Below, in pieces: positions 32,364-33,910 of a stretch of DNA of 33,910 nt. The stretch spans positions 50,787 through 84,696 of the forward strand of contig NZ_QUAC01000116.1 of assembly GCF_003389455.1 (NCBI RefSeq), read 5' to 3'. A program made the translations under genes and the position numbers. Numbering within the stretch: position 1 is the first letter of the stretch; every line of letters starts with the position of its first letter. Under the pieces are notes generated by a model. The model did no database searches. It was given only the letters and a program-made list of their open reading frames with translations, and was not told the DNA's origin. Source of the DNA: Streptomyces inhibens. GTDB taxonomy: Bacteria; Actinomycetota; Actinomycetes; Streptomycetales; Streptomycetaceae.

Positions 32364-33357
32364 ATGACCGAGAACACGTTCCGACCGGTGGCCGCCGCGC
32401 TGCGGCCGTATCTGATCGTGAATCCCCGCTCGGGAGGAGGGAAGGCGAGCCGGTTCCGGATCGCGGAAAAGGCTCGCGAGTTGGGGGCTCAGGTTCTCCT
32501 GCTCGATCCTTCCCAGCCCCAGGACCTCGCGACTATTGCCCGACGCGCGGTGGATGACGGTGCGGACCTGCTGGGGGTGGCCGCCGGAGACGGCACGCAG
32601 GCACTTGTCGCCGGCGTGGCTGCGAAGTGCGGTCTCCCTTTCGTGGTCATTCCTGCCGGTACCCGCAACCACTTCGCGATGGACCTCGGCCTGGACCGGG
32701 AGGACCCTTCGGCCGCACTGGAGGCCCTCACGGACGGCGTCGAACTGTGCGTGGATCTCGGGTTCGCAGGCGAGCGGGTGTTCGTCAACAACGTGTCGTT
32801 CGGTGCCTATGCCGCCCTGGTACAGGACCCGGCCTATCGGGACGACAAGATCGGCACGACGGCGCGGATCCTCCCGGAATTCCTGGCCCGCCACAAGGGC
32901 CCGGAGCTGGTGGGTACGCGCAGGGCTGCTCACTGTGGACGGGCCTGATGCCGTGCTGGTGAGCAACAACCCCTACCGGGCCGATGACCCGGCCGGGCTT
33001 GGCAAGCGTGCACAACTGGACTCCGGCCTCCTGGGGGTACTGGCCGCCAGGGCGGAGACGCCCGCCGAGACCGCCGCCCGGCTGCGAGATGGGCAGACGC
33101 ACGGCCTGACCAATCTGGCCACCTCTGAAGAGGTCGTCGTCGATGCCGACGTCCCGTTCGTCCCCGTCGGGCTGGACGGTGAAGCCGTCACCCTGCCGAC
33201 TCCCGTGCGGTGCCGGATCAGTCCCGGGACGCTACGGGTACGGGTTCCCCGCCATCGGCCGGGCGCCGCGCCCGCCGAGCGGCCGCCAGGCTGGAGCGCC
33301 ATCCGACGGGTGGCCTCGGCTGTCCGGCGAACTCTTCACGGCCGTCATACCGGCTGA
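32364..33357 (+). pseudogene. Diacylglycerol/lipid kinase family protein with a frameshift
   Basis: The first ~190 residues are a convincing DAGK-type catalytic domain: YLIVNPRSGGGKASRFRIAE, AAGDGTQALVAGVA (the GDGT nucleotide loop), IPAGTRNHFAMDLGLDRED and VFVNNVSFGAYA. At about 32915 the frame breaks (PELVG, then a premature stop at 32948). One base out, the family's second half continues: VRAGLLTVDGPDAVLVSNNP, DSGLLGVLAARAETPAETAA and VGLDGEAVTLPTPVRC, with a stop at 33357. Undoing a one-base insertion would give ~330 aa. This is either a sequencing error or a recent inactivation. The start (ATG 32364) lacks a strong Shine-Dalgarno. The role would be phosphorylation of a membrane lipid. 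Confidence 0.75.
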
Positions 33358-33605
33358 CCGAAGCCGAACCGGCAGAGCGCGGACTTCCGCCGACCGGATC
33401 GACACCGCACATCGCTATGTGGCCACACTGCTCGGCGGCCTGCGAGCCACACCACCGAACGCGTGAGATGCCTCCCGTGTCACCGCCCCGGGTGATCCCG
33501 CACACTCCGCCGGCGCCGGGTACTTCCGATCGCCTGCGGCCTGCTCCGGCCCGCCCATCACCGTCCGGGGAAATGCGGATGGATGGCAAAGGCTGAAAGA
33601 CAAGC

Positions 33606-33830
33606 TCAGTCCTGGTGCAGCTCGTTGCGGCCCGGGCCGCCGGAGAGCTTGTCGGTGCCCGGGCCGCCCCACAGGACGTCGTCACCGCTGTTGCCCCACA
33701 GCGTGTCCTTACCCGCCTCGCCGTACAGCTTTGAGGCAACCCAGTCGACGGCGTAGGTGCAGGTGTCGTCCTTGGCCAGATCCACTTCGCGGGATCCTTG
33801 TCGCCTTTGGACCGGTTGGAGCCCAGGCTA
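33606..33830 (-). pseudogene. C-terminal fragment of an RTX-type calcium-binding protein
   Basis: Minus strand reads VDLAKDDTCTYAVDWVASKL, then the nonapeptide repeats GEAGKDTLW, GNSGDDVLW, GGPGTDKLS, GGPGRNELH, ending HQD. These are the glycine/aspartate repeats (GGxGxDxLx) that form calcium-binding beta rolls in secreted proteins. Just upstream the frame needs a one-base correction near 33785 to join GSNRSKGDKDPAK to VDLAKDD. Beyond ~33830 the sequence becomes an IS transposase, so the signal peptide and most repeats are lost. Confidence 0.65.
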
Positions 33831-33837
33831 AGAACTC

Positions 33838-33910
33838 CTAACGCAATGACTTCAGGCGCCGCCAGCAGATGAGTGCGCATCCCAGGGTGAGAAAGGCTTC
33901 GTGGATGTCG
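33838..33910 (-). mobile_element. 3' end of an IS transposase gene (continues outside window)
   Basis: The minus strand encodes HEAFLTLGCALICWRRLKSL and R before a TAG at 33838-33840. This is the usual C-terminus of IS5-family transposases (H..LL.LACALICLRRL). The rest lies beyond the window. Its end coincides with the break in the RTX-type gene, so the element probably inserted there. Confidence 0.65.

Overview
The window is high-GC actinobacterial DNA, almost certainly from a Streptomyces or close relative. Reading frames have strongly G/C-biased third positions, GTG and TTG starts are common, and the gene families are typical of that genus: a DUF5753 XRE regulator, NarL-type two-component pairs, a ferredoxin/P450 cassette, a GH15 trehalase-like enzyme and IS5-family transposases. 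The content is accessory. Intact operons alternate with truncated or frameshifted genes, three insertion-sequence remnants and two integrase fragments, which suggests a recombination-prone region such as a chromosome arm or a decayed integrative element.

Layout. 1-4864: two proteins of one C-terminally conserved family, one cut by the window edge, flank a 'GENWAYRAR' protein, a membrane-anchored protein and a GNAT-like gene broken at a G10 tract. 4865-6016: mostly non-coding, with iteron-like TGCGTC repeats, nested inverted repeats sharing one centre, and two strong hairpins. 6017-6661: LysE-type exporter. 7252-11986: ABC exporter (permease and ATPase) divergent from a histidine kinase/response regulator pair. 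11992-12790: a doubly broken response regulator joined to the tail of a lost membrane protein. 12735-18631: LysR regulator divergent from a co-directional set (quinone-oxidoreductase-like MDR, S51 peptidase, AhpD-like protein, NAD-dependent epimerase, MFS exporter), plausibly an electrophile or redox stress set. 18600-22210: debris made of an FAD-oxidoreductase tail, a truncated IS5 transposase, a headless pentapeptide-repeat protein, an integrase tail, one small membrane protein and a second frameshifted transposase. 22431-24698: a sigma-factor-like protein overlapping an XRE-DUF5753 regulator, with a small divergent membrane protein. 24699-25763: AT-richer spacer with two pairs of 11-bp-phased GTCAGCA heptamers. 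25764-27593: GH15 glucoamylase/trehalase-like enzyme. 27616-27786: integrase N-terminal fragment. 28142-32317: [3Fe-4S]-type ferredoxin, ferredoxin reductase, cytochrome P450, zinc alcohol dehydrogenase and a coupled small ORF, which reads as a complete oxidation cassette. 32364-33357: lipid kinase with a frameshift. 33606-33910: tail of an RTX-type calcium-binding protein, cut near the end of another IS transposase that runs out of the window.

The strongest functional units are the ABC/two-component module, the LysR-flanked detoxification set and the ferredoxin-reductase-P450-dehydrogenase operon. The most unusual signals are the symmetric repeat region near 5100, the G10 tract splitting the acetyltransferase-like gene, the 44-bp near-palindrome inside the LysR gene, the phased GTCAGCA pairs and the sigma-like/XRE pair. 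All family assignments come from reading the translations and remembered family signatures; no database search was run.
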